Positions 1-12,267 of a stretch of 64,000 nucleotides of DNA are shown here, one piece after another; positions within the stretch are counted from its first letter, which is position 1, and each line of letters starts with the position of its first letter. The notes below the pieces were generated by a model. The model had not been told where the DNA came from. It saw only the letters and a list, made by a program, of their open reading frames with translations, and searched no databases. Both the position numbers and the translations under genes were made by a program. The stretch comes from Calamus simplicifolius. Lineage: Eukaryota; Streptophyta; Magnoliopsida; Arecales; Arecaceae. Location of the stretch: positions 72,077 to 136,076 of the forward strand of contig UESW01004569.1 in NCBI GenBank assembly GCA_900491605.1, written 5' to 3'.

Positions 1-749
1 AAACTTACTGGGACTAATTTCCTTGACTGGTTTCGAAATTTGAGAATTGTTCTCAAACAAGAAAGGAAGCTTTATGTCCTGGATCAACCTCACCCTGAAG
101 AACCAGCCGATAATGCTTCTAGAGCTGAAAAGAATGCTTATGAGAAGCATCATAATGACTCTATTGATGTTGCATGCTTGATGCTAGCTACCATGAGTTC
201 TGAACTTCAGAAAGATTTGGAAAACATGGAAACTTATGATATGATTGTCAATCTAAAGGAAATGTTCCAGCAACAAGCAAGGCAAGAAAGGTATGATACT
301 ACCAAGGCATTGCACTCTTGTAAAATGGCTGAGGGTGCTTCAGTTAGCGCTCATGTGTTGAAAATGAAAGGCTATATTGAGCACCTTGATAGGCTTGGAT
401 TTCCAATGAGCCAAGAGTTGGCAACAGATTTGATCCTAAATTCACTTCCTGATAGTTATGATCAGTTTATCATGAACTATAACATGAATGAAATGGACAA
501 ATCAATTTCTGAGCTGCATACGATGCTTAAAACTGCTGAACAGAATATTAAGTCCAAGCCTGGCCATATTCTGATGGTTCAAAAGGGAAAGGGCCTTATG
601 AGAAAAGAAAAGGAAAGGGTAAGGGAAGGGCTGGAAAGTCCAATGCTCAACCCAAGCCCAATCCTAAACCCAAGGCTAAAGCCCCAAAGGAGGGTGTCTG
701 TTTCTTTTGCAATGAACCTGGTCATTGGAAGAGAAACTGCAAGCTGTAT
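1..749 (+). pseudogene. copia-1 gag, broken
   Basis: Nucleocapsid/capsid protein that packages element RNA in virus-like particles. Frame 1 is open from base 1 and starts inside the typical N-terminal gag stretch (LTGTNFLDWFRNL), so only a dozen or so residues are missing upstream. The UBN2-type gag domain runs to about 570. A frameshift near 600 moves the C-terminal part into frame 3, where a CCHC zinc knuckle (C-FF-C-NEPG-H-WKRN-C, about 699-740) reads directly into the protease region. The knuckle itself is intact; the frameshift separates it from the capsid part. Confidence 0.88.
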
Positions 750-2092
750 TTGGAGGATCTAAAGAAGAAGAAGAAGACTGGTGAGACCGGTTCTTCAGGT
801 ATTTATGTTATAGAGATTAATTTCTCTCCTTCTAGTTCCTGGGTATTAGATACTGGATGTGGATCTCACATTTGCACAAATGTGCAGGGGCTCAAAAGGA
901 GTAGACAACTGAAGAAGGGCGAAGTTGATCTTCGAGTAGGCAATGGAGCAAAAGTTGCTGCTTTAGCTGTAGGAAGTTATGAACTTTCTTTGCCCAGTGG
1001 GCTTTTGTTAGTTTTGAACAATTGCTATTATGTTCCTACAATGTGTAGGAATATTATTTCAGTTTCTTGTTTGGATAATGATGGTTTTTCTTTTATTATT
1101 GAGAATAATAATTGCTCCATTTATCATAAAGACATGTTCTATGCAAATGCCGAATTACTAGATGGTCTTTATGTTTTGAATCTTCAAAAATCCAACAATT
1201 CTTCTGTCTATAACATAACTACTAAGAAAGTTAAGTCCAATGACTTAAATTCAACCTATCTTTGGCATTGTCGCCTTGGCCATATAAATGAGAAACGCAT
1301 ATCAAAACTCCATCAAGATGGACTTTTGAACTCATTTGATTTTGAATCATATGATACATGTGAATCTTGTCTATTGGGTAAGATGACAAAGGATCCCTTT
1401 ACTGGACACAGTGAAAGGGCCAATGAATTATTGGGCCTAATACATACAGATGTATGTGGACCATTAAGTTCAGAAGCCATAGGAGGTTACAAGTACTTCA
1501 TTACATTTACTGATGACTTCAGTAGATATGGTTATGTCTACTTGATGAGACACAAATCTGAATCATTTGAAATGTTTAAATCTTTTCAATATGAAGTACA
1601 AAACCAACTTGGCAAGACAATCAAGGCACTTCGATCTGATCGAGGTGGAGAATATTTGAGCCAAGATTTTTATGACCATCTTAGAAGTTGTGGAATCATT
1701 CCACAACTCCTCCTGGAACACCGCAATGGAATGGTGTGTCTGAAAGAAGGAATCGAACCTTATTAGATATGGTTCGATCTATGATGAGTCTAACAGATCT
1801 TCCACTTACCTTTTGGGGTTATGCACTTGCCACAGCTGCGTTCACACTAAATCGAGTTCCAACCAAAGCGGTTGAAAAGACGCCATATGAGATGTGGAAT
1901 GGTAAAAAGCCCAGTTTGTCTTTTCTTAAGATTTGGGGTTGTGAAGCTTATGTAAAACGTCAAGTTTCAAATAAGCTGGAACCCAAGTCTGATAAATGTT
2001 TTTTGTGGGGTATCCTAAAGAGACTAAAGGATACTACTTTTACAATCCCATTGAGAACAAAGTGTTTGTTGCTCGGAATGGTGTCTTTCTAG
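750..2092 (+). pseudogene. copia-1 protease and integrase, frameshifted
   Basis: Aspartic protease motif WVLDTGCGSHIC has its D-T-G at 849-857. The GAG-pre-integrase zinc-binding segment (WHCRLGHINEKR ... CESCLLGK) follows at about 1264-1385. The integrase core shows HTDVCGPL and SDRGGEY, giving the first two catalytic aspartates. A frameshift near 1710 moves the third part (NGVSERRNRTLLDMV, with the catalytic Glu) into another frame that runs to 2092. Another shift near 2000 leads into the reverse transcriptase frame. Domains are family knowledge; motifs and breaks are seen directly. Confidence 0.9.
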
Positions 2093-3288
2093 AAAGGGAA
2101 TTTATTTCTAAAGGAACCAGTGGGAGCAAGGTACAAATCGAAGAGATTCGAGAACCACAAGATAACATTGAACCGCCTGTGGATGCTCAAAGTCAACAAA
2201 CCACTGTTGACACACCACCTGTAGCACAAAAGTTACGTAGATCTGATAGGATACGTCATGAGCCCGAGAGATATGGATTTCTTGTGACTGATAATCATGA
2301 TGTATTGTTAGTGGATCAAAATGAACCTACTACCTATCAAGAGGCTATGTTAGATCCAGACTCTGAGAAATGGTTAGAGGCCATGAAGTCTGAAATCCAA
2401 TCCATGTATGATAATCAGGTATGGACCTTGATTGAGCCACCTGAAGGTACAAAGACTATTGGGTGCAAATGGGTTTTCAAAAAGAAAACTGACATGGATG
2501 GTAAAGTGCATACTTACAAAGCAAGGCTAGTTGCAAAAGGTTTCAAACAAACTCATGGTATAGACTATGATGAAACTTTTTCACCTGTAGCCATGCTTAA
2601 GTCTATTAGAATTCTTATTGCCATTGCTGCATATTATGACTATGAGATTTGGCAAATGGATGTTAAAACTGCGTTTCTTAATGGAAACTTACTTGAGGAT
2701 GTGTACATGACACAACCTGAGGGTTTTGTACAACCTGAGAATTCTAGTAAAGTATGCAAGCTTCAAAGATCCATTTATGGTTTGAAGCAGGCTTCTCGGA
2801 GTTGGAATCTTCGTTTTGATGAATCAGTCAAAGAGTTTGGATTTATCAAAAATGAAGATGAACCTTGTGTTTACAAGAAAGTTAGTGGGAGCGCCATTGT
2901 ATTTCTGGTCCTATATGTTGATGACATTTTACTCATTGGGAATGATATCCCTACCTTGCAGAGTGTCAAGTCTTGGTTAGGGAAATGTTTCTCAATGAAA
3001 GACTTAGGTGAAGCTGCCTATATCCTAGGGATAAAGATCTATAGAGATAGATCTAAGAGGCTGATTGGTCTAAGTCAAAGTACTTACATAGACAAAGTAC
3101 TGAAAAGGTTCAGTATGCAAGATTCCAAGAGAGGATACTTGCCTATATCTCATGGTATTACACTTAGCAAATCTCAGTGTCCTAACACAAAAGATGAGCG
3201 AGAGCGCATGAGTAAGATTCCTTATGCTTCAGCAATAGGATCTATCATGCTATGTTGTGCACTAGACCAGATGTCTCTTATGCTTTAA
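1996..3288 (+). pseudogene. copia-1 reverse transcriptase
   Basis: Copia reverse transcriptase. The N-terminal conserved block (WLEAMKSEIQSMYDNQVWTL) starts near 2371, and WVFKKKTDMDGKVHTYKARL, WQMDVKTAFLNG and SIYGLKQASRSWN follow in order. The catalytic YVDD is at 2914-2925 and is intact. The frame is lost near 3247, where a few bases appear missing in the region leading into RNase H. This 430-codon stretch is the best preserved part of the element. Confidence 0.92.
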
Positions 3289-3899
3289 GCATAACGAGTA
3301 GATACCAGTCAGATCCCGTGAGAGTCACTGGACGGCGGTCAAGAACATTCTTAAGTATCTGAGAAGATCTAAAGATATGTTCTTGGTGTATGGCGGATTG
3401 GAAGATGATCTAGTTGTAAGTGGTTACACAGATGCAAGCTTTCAATCTGACAAAGATGATTTCCGATCGCAGTCAGGATATGTTTTGTTTAAATGGTGGT
3501 GCTGTTAGCTGGAAGAGTTCGAAGCAAAGCACTGTTGCTGATTCTACAACTGAAGCTGAATACATAGCAGCATCTGATGCAGCAAAGGAAGCAGTTTGGA
3601 TCAAGAAGTTCATTACTGACCTTGGAGTGGTTCCTAGCATCACAAATCCTGTTGATGTTTATTGTGACAATAATGGTGCTATCGCACAAGCAAAAGAACC
3701 TAGGTCACATCAGCGATCCAAACACATTCTTAGGCGTTATCATCTCATTCGAGAAATCATTGAGAGAGGTGACGTAAAAATATGCAGAGTTCCAACAGAT
3801 GACAATGTTGCTGATCCATTGACTAAGCCTCTACCACAAGCAAAGCATGATCGTCATGCTAGGTTCATAGGTATTAGATACATTGATGAGTGGGCCTAG
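3289..3899 (+). pseudogene. copia-1 RNase H, frameshifted
   Basis: RNase H domain spread over at least two frames: the region 3290-3480 needs frame changes, then 3485-3899 is open with SSKQSTVADSTTEAEYIAA, the DNNGAIAQAKEP block and the C-terminal RRYHLIREIIERGD and NVADPLTKPLP blocks. The stop at 3897-3899 is followed within about six bases by the polypurine tract (GTGGGAGA, 3906-3912) and then the LTR, the normal spacing at the end of copia pol. Confidence 0.88.
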
Positions 3900-3913
3900 T
3901 GCAAGTGGGAGAT

Positions 3914-5526
3914 TGTTAGTAATAGTGCCCTAGGCCTATTGTATGGACATGGTATTTTGAATATTTATGAACATTTACTATTATCATAATTTGCATGTTT
4001 ATTATATAATAATGTCCTTGAATAATATTATGAATTATTCTAAATGTCCCTAATCGGTTATTGTTGTGGGAATAACAATAAATTAAGATTAGTATGAAAT
4101 TTGATTGATATTCATGGGATGAATATGTGTATGAGATACAAATCAAATTTATATGTATTTGTTGAGAACAAATATTGGACAAGACCGCCTTGAGATTAAT
4201 ACATGGATCAAAGTCATAAGTTAATCTCTAGTAGTTGTGTCATTAAATCCTTAGACCTGAGATTGCATAGTTCTCAACATGAGGAATATTATGTTTTGAC
4301 ATAATCAAACGTTGTCTTTAACCGGATGATTATAAAGATTATGATTGAACATAATAAGAATCATGTAGTGAGATGAGTGATTAAGATGGAATTTGTCCCT
4401 CTTATTATAAGAGAGATATCTCTGGGCCCCTCGATGATTGAGACTGAGAAATGCATGGCCATGCTCAATATATTGATGGAGATCAATATCATTTGTTTAG
4501 TCAGTCTAATTGGGTTTCGAGAAATTAAAGATAGAGAGATATAAGGTTGACTTTATCCATGCCTTATATTCTATCAAGATATCATGTGACAAAAGGATTA
4601 TGTAATAGCTACTTTAAGGTTGTCTCGGAACATGAGCTTTTCATTTAACTTGGGTAGTCATAATGTCTTGCTAGAGGCCGCTTATGACTTGTAGGATCAA
4701 AATGTGATTTAGGCCTACTGCCAACGTTAATTGAACCTATAGGGTCGCACACTAAGAACGGACATAATGGTTACGGTTTGTTACTCTCTATATAATTTAA
4801 AATGATGAGATTATTTTAAATTACAAATAATAATTAGTTGTCATTTAGATTCGAGTTTAATTTTAAAAAATTTAAATTCGTAATTTAAATTATGACAAGT
4901 AATTAATTGTTATATTTTCTTATTGGATAAGGAAATAATCCATAAAGGTTTTTTGGTTAAAAATATAAATCCTTATTTTGTAAGGAAAGGATTTAAATTG
5001 TATTATTTAAAAGGAGTTTTAAATAAATATTAATTAAAATCCTAGTTAACCAAAAACCTGCAGACTTGTATATATATGATATGTACGTTTAAAGTCTGTG
5101 GGGCATTTGAAAGGTCACGTCGATTGGGCATTTGAAAGGTCATATCGATTGGGCATTTAAAAGGTTATGCTGATTGGGCTTTTGCCTTAAAATGGAAAAG
5201 AGAGTTGAAATATGGTTCATTTTTTGTAAAAATGGACTTGTTGAACTAGCATTCAAAAATATTTTGGTGTCCGTTCGTACGTGGATACTTGTAGAGGGTG
5301 GTCGTCTTTCTGAAAGGCAGCACCTTTGAAGATCCGAGCAAACCCAACACAAGAACAGACAGATTACATACTGATCAACAAAAAGGTAATATTTTTGTTT
5401 ATCCTTCTTTCGGTTTTATGAAACGCATGTGATTCTTGGTGGTTATGGGTTATGGAATAAATTTATTTTGTTTCCGCTGCCATTTTATTCCAATTAGATT
5501 GGGATTTTCTATTCCGTAACCCAACA
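3914..5526 (+). repeat. copia-1 3' LTR
   Basis: 1613-bp LTR bounded by TG (TGTTAGTAAT) directly after the polypurine tract and CA (ACCCAACA). It is AT rich and has no long open frame. A small tandem array lies inside it at 5101-5175. The matching 5' LTR lies outside the window, so the right boundary rests on the CCAACA terminus alone. Confidence 0.85.
5101..5175 (+). repeat. Three 25-bp tandem repeats inside the copia-1 LTR
   Basis: Three adjacent copies of a 25-base unit that starts GGGCATTTGAAAGGTCA and ends near TCGATT; the third copy has a few changes and a partial fourth start follows. The array lies in the LTR, where transcription signals usually sit; no function is assigned. Confidence 0.85.
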
Positions 5527-5776
5527 AGTTCGTCATTTTTAAATTCTACTGATGTTGAAACAAGGGAAGTTCGCTGTCCAATTCTTGACTCAGAGGGGAG
5601 AAGTCATTGCAATTTTTTTTTCTCCCGTTTGTTCTAGTTCGTCATTTTTGCACTAGCCATTTTCCAAAATTCTTTTGTTCTAGAGACTAGTTCATCATTT
5701 TTACATGCTACTGATGTTGAAACAAGAGAAGTTTGCTATCCAATTCTTGACTAAGAGGGGAGAAGTCATTGTAAAC
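5527..5776 (+). repeat. Direct duplication of an ~86-bp segment
   Basis: A segment beginning AGTTCGTCATTTTT and ending GGGGAGAAGTCATTG at 5527-5612 recurs at 5690-5776 with about ten changes, 163 bases downstream. A third, shorter copy of its first bases is at 5637. T-runs separate the copies. No coding potential is seen; it is probably old repeat debris. Confidence 0.75.
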
Positions 5777-6887
5777 CCTTTTTTTTTTTTTTTTGGTTTC
5801 CATTTATACTAGTAGCCAAGTCTGAATGAAACAAGGGAAGCATGATCACCTTCTTCATGCTTGGATTCCTATGGATATCAAAAGCATCCCATCTTTTTCA
5901 TTTTTTTATCTTTGAGATTCGTAGATTGTGCGGAATGTAGATAAGCCTAGATCCAATCACCTTTCCCACCCTTGCATTCACACAATTTATGAATCCTAAA
6001 AATAAAAATGTTAAAAGATGGACTGGCTCACGATCCTTATAACTCTATGGATAAAAAAATGATTAGATCTTAAACTTAGTTACATTCAAATGTAACCAAA
6101 TTTATCTTGAACACACATATTTATTGTTAGAATAACTCATCAAATTATATTATATTATTTAATTTTCTTTTCAAAAGCAAAGTACCATATTGTACTTTTT
6201 TCCTCCTCTTTTATGTAGATATCAAAGTGTACCTTTTTATTGTACAAACATCAAATTGTACCTTTAAAATGTTTTAGGGATAGATATTTTACCTATTACT
6301 TTCCAAACATAGACTAAACATTTTGTGCTTGACCATACACAGATGTCAAATAAAATTTCTCTCAATTTCAGCTAAGTCTAATTAATTTATGGATATACTT
6401 TAAAAAAAATCTTAACAAAAATTTTAAGTTTCTTTTCTTAATAGTCGTAGCAATCATGAAAATGGTTTACTAGTATCTCTCCATGTAACTGTAACATAAG
6501 TTGCAAGATAGTTTTGTTATAAAAATACACTTCATTACTGATTTTGATTTTGATTTTTTCATACAAAGCATTTAGGGTTCTTCTAATAATTTTGTCTCTA
6601 AATCTATGTAAAGAAAGGATAAGAGTATAAACAAATAGGAATCAAATATTAAAAATATATGTATCAAATACTTAATAAATATATAAAATCAAATATTTTA
6701 AATTTATAAATTGTCACATATTTCATCATGGACCCTTAAATATGTATTAAAAATATAAATTCATTCTTTTTGCAAAATCAATAATTAAATTAATGTTTTA
6801 AGCAAAATTCATGTCATAGAAAGAAAAAAAAGTAAATGTATAAAGAAAGAACTTAGGCAAAATTTTAGGTGACCCACTATACCTCAC
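5777..6887. other. AT-rich intergenic DNA
   Basis: About 1.1 kb of AT-rich sequence with homopolymer runs (T-run near 5780) and no open frame of note. I see no RNA gene or terminal repeat structure here. Confidence 0.6.
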
Positions 6888-6892
6888 CCAAC

Positions 6893-7137
6893 TGTCAAAC
6901 GGAGTAGATTTGGCTAACAAGGAAGAAAATTTGCTGTCAAACAAAGAAGATCTTACTGAAAATTAAGGACAAAAATCTCTCCAAACTTTTTGTATTCCTA
7001 TTATATATTGATATCCCTAAATTAGCTAGGTTTACCTTATATAAACACTTATTTTATTGTATATATTAAGGTCTGTAACCTTTGTACATGGAGATATATA
7101 ATACAATTGATATTTTTCTTTCTTTCGATTGTTTATA
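6893..7137 (+). repeat. copia-2 5' LTR
   Basis: 245 bp starting TGTCAAACGG directly after the CCAAC target copy and ending just before TGGTATCAAAGCC. Its last ~130 bases (from TTAGCTAGGTTTACCTTA) match the end of the 3' LTR closely. Confidence 0.85.
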
Positions 7138-7150
7138 TGGTATCAAAGCC
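7138..7150 (+). promoter_or_regulatory. copia-2 primer-binding site (tRNA-Met type)
   Basis: TGGTATCAAAGCC abuts the 5' LTR. It differs by one base from the usual initiator-tRNA-Met complement (TGGTATCAGAGC) used to prime minus-strand synthesis in copia elements. Confidence 0.85.
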
Positions 7151-7291
7151 AAAGTTCAACTCTTTTGCACTTTGGCTTATGACTCTCCTGAAGAATTTCT
7201 TTTGAGAATTTCTTTCTTTTCTTTGTATTTATCCTTTAGAGGATCTCTTCAAACTTAAAACTTGTGTCTTCAAAACTTTGATTATTCATCA

Positions 7292-8115
7292 TGGATACAA
7301 ACAAATTTGAAGCTATATCTGTCAAATTCAATGGCAGAAATTTTGTACTTTGGAAATTTCTTTTCTAAATTTTTGTTGATGGTAAGGGATTTTCTGGAAT
7401 TCTTGATGGATCAGAAAGGGCAGAAGATGATGAGAAAAAGAAAGTCAGTTAGAAAACAAAGAATGCACAGATTATTTCTTGGATTCTCAACTCAATTGAA
7501 CCTGATCTTGCACTAAGCCTTCGGTCTTTTGATATTGCTGCTGATATATGGAATCATTTCAAAGGAAATTATTCTCAAGTAAACCAGTCAAGAAAATTCG
7601 AGCTTGAATACAAAATAGCCAACATTAACCAAGAAGATTGGAATATTTGTAGCTTTTATACTAAAATGTTAAAGTTGTGGACAGAACAAGACATGATTTC
7701 CTCTACCAAGATTTTCACTATCGCATATGCTGAAGTCAAGAAAGAAAGAGATCGCGGAAGAGTGATATAATTCCTCTTGAAGCTCAAACCTAAATTTGAG
7801 ATAGCTAGGAGAACATTAATTAATCATGAAAATCTAACAATAAAATCTGTATTGGGAGAACTCATTTGTGATGAAACAGGCTTAAAGACACAGGCATAGC
7901 TAGACACAAAAACTAGTTCAGCTGATTCTTTATTTCTTGCTTCACGTGGAAGATAACATTCAAAACAAAGGCATGAAAACAAAGAAGATATTTGGTGCAG
8001 GCACTATAATGAATTTGGACATGTACAATCTCATTGTTGAAAGAGAAATATATGCAACTATTGTAAGAAATCAGGCCATATCATTTTGGAATGCAGGCTT
8101 TTGAAAAATAAATAA
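7292..8115 (+). pseudogene. copia-2 gag, heavily degraded
   Basis: Starts ATG GAT ACA AAC AAA with MDTNKFEAISVKFNG, the usual copia gag N-terminus. In-frame stops and frame changes occur throughout, beginning in the 7380-7460 region. Two CCHC-like zinc knuckles are still visible near 7995-8040 (WCRHYNEFGHVQSHC) and 8048-8095 (CNYCKKSGHIILEC), separated by a stop codon. Two knuckles in tandem are found in some copia gags. Confidence 0.78.
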
Positions 8116-9540
8116 TTAGCCTTTGTTACTATGAGCAGTGATCAGAAATCAGAAAACAAATCTGAAATGTTTCTCACACCGCATGCTATTCAAAAGATGA
8201 TTCAAGACTCAATGCAATCCAACTCTTCCAAGTGTCCTTTCCTCTATTTTTTCTATTGCAGGGTGATCAGGTATAAGAATTAAGACTACTCCTTGGTTTA
8301 TTGATTCAGCTGCTTTTAACCATATGACAAATCAAAAACATGCATTTATTGATTTGAAACCTTCTTCCTTAAACCAATATGTGACGACTGCCAATGGTAA
8401 AAAATTACCCATTTAAGGCACTAATACAGTTTGTTTATCAAATAATTCTTCTCAATCCTTTTGCCTTCCTAATACTTTATATGTTCCTCGATTAATAACT
8501 AATTTGATATTTGTTGGACAACTTATTGATCAAAATTGTTCAGTTAAATTTTCTCCTGATGGTTGTGATGTACAGGACCTTCACACGGGGCAAGCATCTC
8601 ATAAAGGGGCATAAGCATGGACGTTTGTTTCATCTTGATCTAACTCAAAAAAAGAGTCCTTTTTTTCTTACTGTCACTTCATCATCTTCCACCTTACATG
8701 CGAAAAATACTTAGGATCTTCGGCATCGTTGGTTGGGTCACCCACATGCTAGTTGGTTAGAGTCTATGTTTAAATCTTAGCTTTTCCTGATAAGTTGATT
8801 GTCAATAATAATGATTTTCAGCATTATCGAACTCATGTTCTTGGCAAATTTACTAAATTACCTTTTGCTTCTAGTAATACTAAAGTAAATGCTCCTTTGA
8901 TCTTATTCATTGTGATTTATGGGGACCTTCACCTATTTTGTCTAGACTTGGGTACAAATATTTTATTATTTTTATTGATCATTTTACACATTTTACTTGG
9001 ATTTATTTCTTGCATGCTAAATCTGAACTAGCAAATATTGCCAAAAATTTTGTCACTATGATAGAAACACAATTTGGAAAAGCAATCAAAATTTTTCGGT
9101 CATATCCAGGAGGAGAGTTTTGTGCCTCATACCTTGCTTAATTCTTTAGTGAAAAAGAAATTTTAACTCAACAATCTTGTCCTGATACTCCTGAATAAAT
9201 TAGGGTAGTGGAATGAAAAAATCAGCATGTTGTGGAAATTGCTCGAACTCTCTTACTTAAGTCTTCTGTTCTACCTCACTTTTGGGTCGAAGCTATTCAT
9301 ACAACTGTCCATCTTATTAACAGGCAGACTACTCCTTTACTTGGTAATCATTCTCCTTTCTTTGCCTTTTTTCATAAGTCGTCAAATTACATGAATCTTT
9401 AGGTTTTTGGCTATGTCTGCTTTGTGTTGCTTCCACCACATGAACGGTATAAACTATCTGCAAAGGCTACCAAATGTATTTTTATTAGTTATAGTGATAA
9501 ACAGAAATATTATATTTGTTATGATCCTTAACATTACCGC
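8116..9540 (+). pseudogene. copia-2 protease and integrase, degraded
   Basis: Protease remnant near 8290-8345 reads WFIDSAAFNHMT: the active-site triplet is D-S-A where D-S-G is expected, so the enzyme would be inactive even without the stops. The integrase zinc-binding HHCC segment is hard to follow (around 8720-8880). The core is recognisable around 8915-9120 (GYKYFIIFIDHFTHFTWIYF; RSYPGGEF, where the second catalytic Asp of the expected SDxGGEF is replaced by Tyr). The C-terminal part with FWVEAIHTTVHLINR follows at about 9280-9320. Confidence 0.75.
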
Positions 9541-9542
9541 AT

Positions 9543-11090
9543 TTGTGTTCTCATAATGTAATTTTTTTAAAAAATCTGTATTTTTATGTTTCATCTTTGA
9601 GTACAACAACTCCCAATTCTGTCATTTCTATGTTATACAATTTTTTGAATTCTTCAAATTTTGATTTGTCTACTAATACTCGTGACACGCCTATTATGCA
9701 ACTTCCTGATCATGAGCCTAAGGGTTCTCTTACTGATGTTTCAAGTGATACACCACCTCCTTTGCCTTCTTTGAAAAGATCCACCTGTGTCAATTTTAGT
9801 AAGCCACCTAATCGATTAACTCTCTTTACCAATCTAAATTCTGTCCAAATTCCTAACACCTATAAGCAAGCAATGGAACAAGCATGCTGGAAAAAGGCAA
9901 TGGACGAGGAAATTGAGGCATTGACTATGAATCATACTTGGGACTTAGTCTCACGGTCCTCTAATACTTTTGTCATCAGTAGCAAATGGGTGTATACCAT
10001 TAACGTCAAGCCTGTTGGTACTCTAGACCACTACAAAGCCCGTTTGGTAGCTCAAGGCTACAAGCAAGAATATGGAATTGATTATGAAGAAACATTTGCC
10101 CTTGTTGCTAAGATGACCATAGTTAGAACTCTTCTTGCTATTGCATCATACAAATAGTGATCATTATATCAATTAGATGTCAAGAATGCTTTTCTTCATG
10201 GACATTTGAAGAAAATCATTTATATGGAGTGTCTTTCTAGCTATTCTCTTGATGATTCTAATGTGATTTGCAAACTTAACGGGTCTCTTTATGATCTTAA
10301 ACATGTACCACGGGCATGGTTTAAAAAATTTCGTTCTACTATTTGTTCAGTTGGTTTCCAACAGAGTTCTAATGATCACTCTCTATTCACCCATCACTCT
10401 TCACATGGTATTATTATTCTACTTCTTTATGTAGATGATATGGTCATTACTGGAAGTGATAAAAAAGGCATTCTTGAGTTTAAACAGTTTTTTCATAATT
10501 CTTTTTATATGAAAGATCTAGGTACACTTACTTATTTTCTGGGCTTGAAAGTGTCATATTCCCCTCATGGTTTCTTTCTCACACAGTGCAAGTATATTGA
10601 GGATTTGATTAAACTTGCCAATTTGACTCACAATAAAGTTTGTTCAACTCCTATGAAATTCAATTTCAAACTACAATGTGATGATGGTGCATTTATCTCT
10701 GATCCTACCTTGTATCGATGACTAGTGGGCAGTCTTATTTATCTTACCATCACACGGCCTAATATATCTTTTGCTATTCAGGTTGTCAGTCAATTTGTTT
10801 TGCAGCCTCAACGTCATCATCTCTCTGCACTTCATCGAATTATTTGCTATCTCAAAGGCACTAGTGATCGTGGGCTTTTTTTTCCTTCCAACACAACTCT
10901 CACTCTCAAGGCATTTTCTAATACTGATTATGCAGGGAGTATTGATACTCATCAATCTACGATAGGTTAGTATGTTTTCCTAGGCGCCTTACCTATTTTT
11001 TGGATATGTAAGAAGCAAGAAAGGGTATCTAAATCTTTTATTGAGGCTGAGTATCTAAATCTGTCTTCTGTTAGTTCATGAACTTGTATG
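9543..11090 (+). pseudogene. copia-2 reverse transcriptase and RNase H
   Basis: RT blocks are seen in order: KAMDEEIEALTMNHTWDL, KARLVAQGYKQEYGIDYEET, a stop at 10156, QLDVKNAFLHG, GSLYDLKHVPRAW and the catalytic YVDD at 10428-10439. A stop near 10719 separates the RNase H start (GSLIYLTITRPNISFAIQV), and another follows near 10968. The RNase H AEY motif (FIEAEYLN) is visible near 11038. The remaining C-terminus is not readable in one frame. Confidence 0.85.
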
Positions 11091-11450
11091 GCTTTGACAA
11101 CTTCTTTTTGAGCTTGATATGCCTTGTGATGACTCTATGTCCTCTTTCTGGCGATAATACAAGAGTGCTATTAGCATGGCAGCTAATCCTATAATCATGA
11201 ACATACTAAATACATAGAATTCAAGTTGATTTTGTCATTACATCCGCAAATTGGTTCATGATAAAGTCACGAGTCTTCGTCTGCGAGTATTCATGTACTT
11301 CCATCGACCCCAACTTTTCATGAGTGATCAAGTTGTTGACTTGTTCACAGCAAGTCGACTCCGTCGTTTGCTCGCCATAAATATCTCATAAGCAAATTGA
11401 TGCTTGTTGATAACCACTCATCAAGCTTTGAGTGGGGAGATTTCCATCAC

Positions 11451-11834
11451 TGTCAAATCCAAGCTGAGCATATTTGGTCTTACAATCAAGTATCTAAACA
11501 AAAAAATTTGCTGTCAAACAGAAAAGATTTTGCTGAAAACAACAAGTTTGAGTTGTGAGCTGTGGTAACGACCCAAGTGAATGGGAGTGGACTGGATCAA
11601 TGTGCACTTTAAACATTTGGAGGCAGATTTGGTCAACAAATTAAGAAAGAAAATTTACTGTCAAACAGAGAAGATCTTGCTAAAAAATAAAAAAATCACT
11701 TCAATTTTTTTTCGTTAATTAGCTAGGTTTACCTTACATAGACATTTATTTTGTTGTATATATTAAGGTCTGTAATCTTTGTATATGAAGATATAGAATA
11801 CAATTAATATTTTTCTTCCTTTTAATTATTTATA
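11451..11834 (+). repeat. copia-2 3' LTR with internal duplication
   Basis: Begins TGTCAAATCC shortly after a purine-rich tract (GAGTGGGGAGA, 11430-11440) and ends TTTATA before the CCAAC target copy. The first ~90 bases and the block at 11618-11690 are both versions of the 5' LTR start; each has a TTTRCTGTCAAACAGA-like stretch. Between them lie about 80 bases (11539-11618) that the 5' LTR lacks. Confidence 0.82.
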
Positions 11835-12185
11835 CCAACTGTTCACTTGATCCTTTTTGATACATTTTTACATCATCCGACAGTTTCAGTTCTTCCACAT
11901 AACTCATGTCTACTAGGTGGTTAATCAATGATTGGACTTGGTTACTATTTTGTTGTTGTTGATGTGGTTCAATTCTTTAGATGGAAGATATAGTTAACGC
12001 TCTGTGCAGCTTGTCTTTGACTCTTTTTAATATACTTATGATTGTGCATTGTGAATTCATGAATAACCAAAAAAATTATAAAATTATTTTTTCCATTTGC
12101 CTAATTTTTTTTATTTGCATGCATTATAAATGTAATATTTATAGTGAAGCAAGAAAGATGCTCTACAACAGCATAGACTTTAGTA

Positions 12186-12187
<2 letters not shown>

Positions 12188-12257
<70 letters not shown>

Positions 12258-12267
12258 ACACACACAC
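12188..12267 (+). repeat. Compound microsatellite (TA)n(GA)n(CA)n
   Basis: About 16 TA units, then about 17 GA units, then about 6 CA units without interruption. A likely hypervariable marker; no gene nearby. Confidence 0.97.

Larger units (their letters stand above)
1..5526 (+). mobile_element. Ty1/copia retrotransposon copia-1 (5' end outside window)
   Basis: The order gag, protease, integrase, reverse transcriptase, RNase H, polypurine tract and LTR is the Ty1/copia order. The window starts inside gag, so the 5' LTR and primer site are missing. The 3' LTR begins TGTTAG at 3914 and ends AACCCAACA at 5526. Coding is split over several frames, so the copy is dead. Its long LTR (1.6 kb) and RNase H end (a KHILRRYHLIREI-type motif) resemble copia-4 further along, suggesting the same lineage; I did not assign a named lineage. 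The target duplication cannot be checked because the left end is absent. Confidence 0.95.
6893..11834 (+). mobile_element. Ty1/copia retrotransposon copia-2, complete but old
   Basis: 4.9-kb copia element bounded by a perfect 5-bp target duplication: CCAAC at 6888-6892 and 11835-11839. Short LTRs start TGTCAAA and end TTTATA. Just inside the 5' LTR is a tRNA-Met-type primer site, and the coding order is gag, protease, integrase, RT, RNase H. Many stops and frameshifts show long decay. The two LTRs differ in length (245 and 384 bp) because the 3' LTR has an internal duplication and insertion. Confidence 0.92.
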
